Source: Halichoerus grypus
Taxonomy: Eukaryota; Chordata; Mammalia; Carnivora; Phocidae
Assembly (NCBI RefSeq): GCF_964656455.1
Contig: NC_135726.1
Span: 4,226,001 to 4,290,000, forward strand
Direction of reading: 5' to 3'
DNA length: 64,000 nt
In this document: one piece after another, positions 63,225-64,000 of the stretch
Layout: every line of letters begins with the position of its first letter
Numbering within the stretch: position 1 is the stretch's first letter
Notes under the pieces: generated by a model
What the model was told of the DNA's origin: nothing
The model's input: only the letters and a program-made list of their open reading frames with translations
Database searches by the model: none
Position numbers and translations under genes: made by a program

Positions 63225-63431
63225 TTTTTAAAAAAGATTTATTTATTGAGAGAGAGAGCACAAGAGCGAGCGGGGCAGAGGGAGAGGGAGAGAGAATCCC
63301 AAGCAGGTTCCAAGTCCAGCTTAGGGCCCGATGCGATGCAGGTCTTGATCTCACGACCCTGAGATCACAACCCTGAGATCATGACCCTGAGATCATTGGA
63401 CGCTTAACCGACTGAGCCACCCAGGTGCCGC
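63225..63431 (-). mobile_element. CAN-SINE, old, with an internal triplicated 14-mer
   Basis: AAAAAAGATTTATTTATTGA at the left, GAGCCACCCAGGTGCCG at the right. Within it TCACGACCCTGAGA, TCACAACCCTGAGA and TCATGACCCTGAGA lie in tandem (63351-63392); other copies of the family carry this only once. Confidence 0.93.
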
Positions 63432-64000
63432 AGGTCGTCCTAAGCAGCTTCTCATTAGCCCCCGCTGCGGGTCTGCCACTCAGGAATGAATGAGTGAGCA
63501 CCAACCTTCTGCCCAATGAAAGTGACTGATTGGCCTCACCTGGCTCCGCAGAACCTCACGGGACAGAGGCCGCAGGACACCACGAAGAGTTGGGAGGAAT
63601 CCCGCCACACCTGTGCTCGCTCAAGACTTGGAGGGATCTCGTGTGTGAGCCTGCCTGGCACCTGCTATTGCCCTCAGCACCCACGCACCTCCCAGCCCAG
63701 AGCAGCCCGGGCGCCTCCAAGACTCGCTTTATGTTTGATTGTAAGTTCTTAAGTCATAAAACTAAAAGACATTTTTAGAACTTATTTCTTTCCAACATTA
63801 TGCTTTAATTTCAGGCCTTTCCTTGCCCATCAGAAAAGCTCATCCTAAATTTAGAAGAGAATTTTGCTCCCCAGACTGCAGCTCCGTATCAGCCCTTTGC
63901 TAACACCCCCCCCCCCCAGGAGTGCCTCCTGGCCCTGGGGTCAAGTCTAAGCTTCCGGGGAACAAGGGGCCAGGAGGCCTTGTTGGTTTCTCAGACCAGG
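63432..64000. other. Downstream intergenic DNA, nothing recognised
   Basis: A C-run (near 63907-63918). No exon or repeat body recognised. Confidence 0.4.

Noticed and set aside
7201..63431. tRNA-like A/B box sequences at many places
   Set aside because: They are heads of CAN-SINEs, which derive from a tRNA. No intact tRNA gene with a cloverleaf is seen.

Overview
This window is mammalian nuclear DNA from a carnivore. It carries one complete protein-coding gene, COTL1 (coactosin-like F-actin-binding protein 1), on the + strand. Four exons splice to a 142-codon reading frame; every intron has GT..AG ends and the phases join. Coding pieces lie at 20688-20764, 21025-21107, 43884-44041 and 58570-58680. 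A TATA-less, CpG-rich promoter lies just upstream, and the 3' UTR ends near an AATAAA at 59824-59829. I found no other gene. If gene order matches human 16q24.1 (KLHL36 divergent upstream, MEAK7 downstream; from memory), those neighbours lie outside the window.

The lineage comes from the interspersed repeats. About two dozen tRNA-derived CAN-SINEs (head GCGCCTGGGTGGCTCAG, CT-rich middle, AAATAAATAAAATCTT tail) are scattered on both strands, many with intact target-site duplications (TSDs) of 10-19 bp. There is no Alu, B1 or Bov-tA, and none of the canid-type SINEs I would recognise. A young subfamily at 9.7, 13.6, 26.4, 29.3, 53.4 and 57.5 kb resembles what I remember from seals, so an arctoid caniform, possibly a pinniped, is my best guess. 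This is inference.

Layout: 1-19.8 kb is intergenic DNA with MIR, L2, L1 and SINE insertions, a DNA transposon with visible terminal inverted repeats holding two nested SINEs (10.7-11.4 kb), and an old L1 whose 3' part carries a local inversion (13.8-15.7 kb). 19.77-20.36 kb is a polypurine tract with a 15-bp minisatellite core that abuts the promoter. 20.36-20.77 kb holds the promoter and exon 1. Intron 1 is only 260 bp; intron 2 is 22.8 kb and intron 3 is 14.5 kb, both full of repeats (L1, L2, MIR, MER5, MER20, a MaLR LTR, CAN-SINEs). 58.57-59.85 kb is the last exon with a GC-rich 3' UTR. 59.85-64 kb is downstream intergenic DNA with a second MaLR-like LTR.

I found no undescribed biological system. 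The most useful observations are structural: the inverted L1 segment, SINE-into-SINE-tail insertions, the promoter-proximal polypurine minisatellite, three copies of an unnamed repeat motif, and four amino-acid positions of COTL1 that seem to differ from human.

Repeat family names come from memory of consensus sequences. Boundaries without a stated target-site duplication are approximate.
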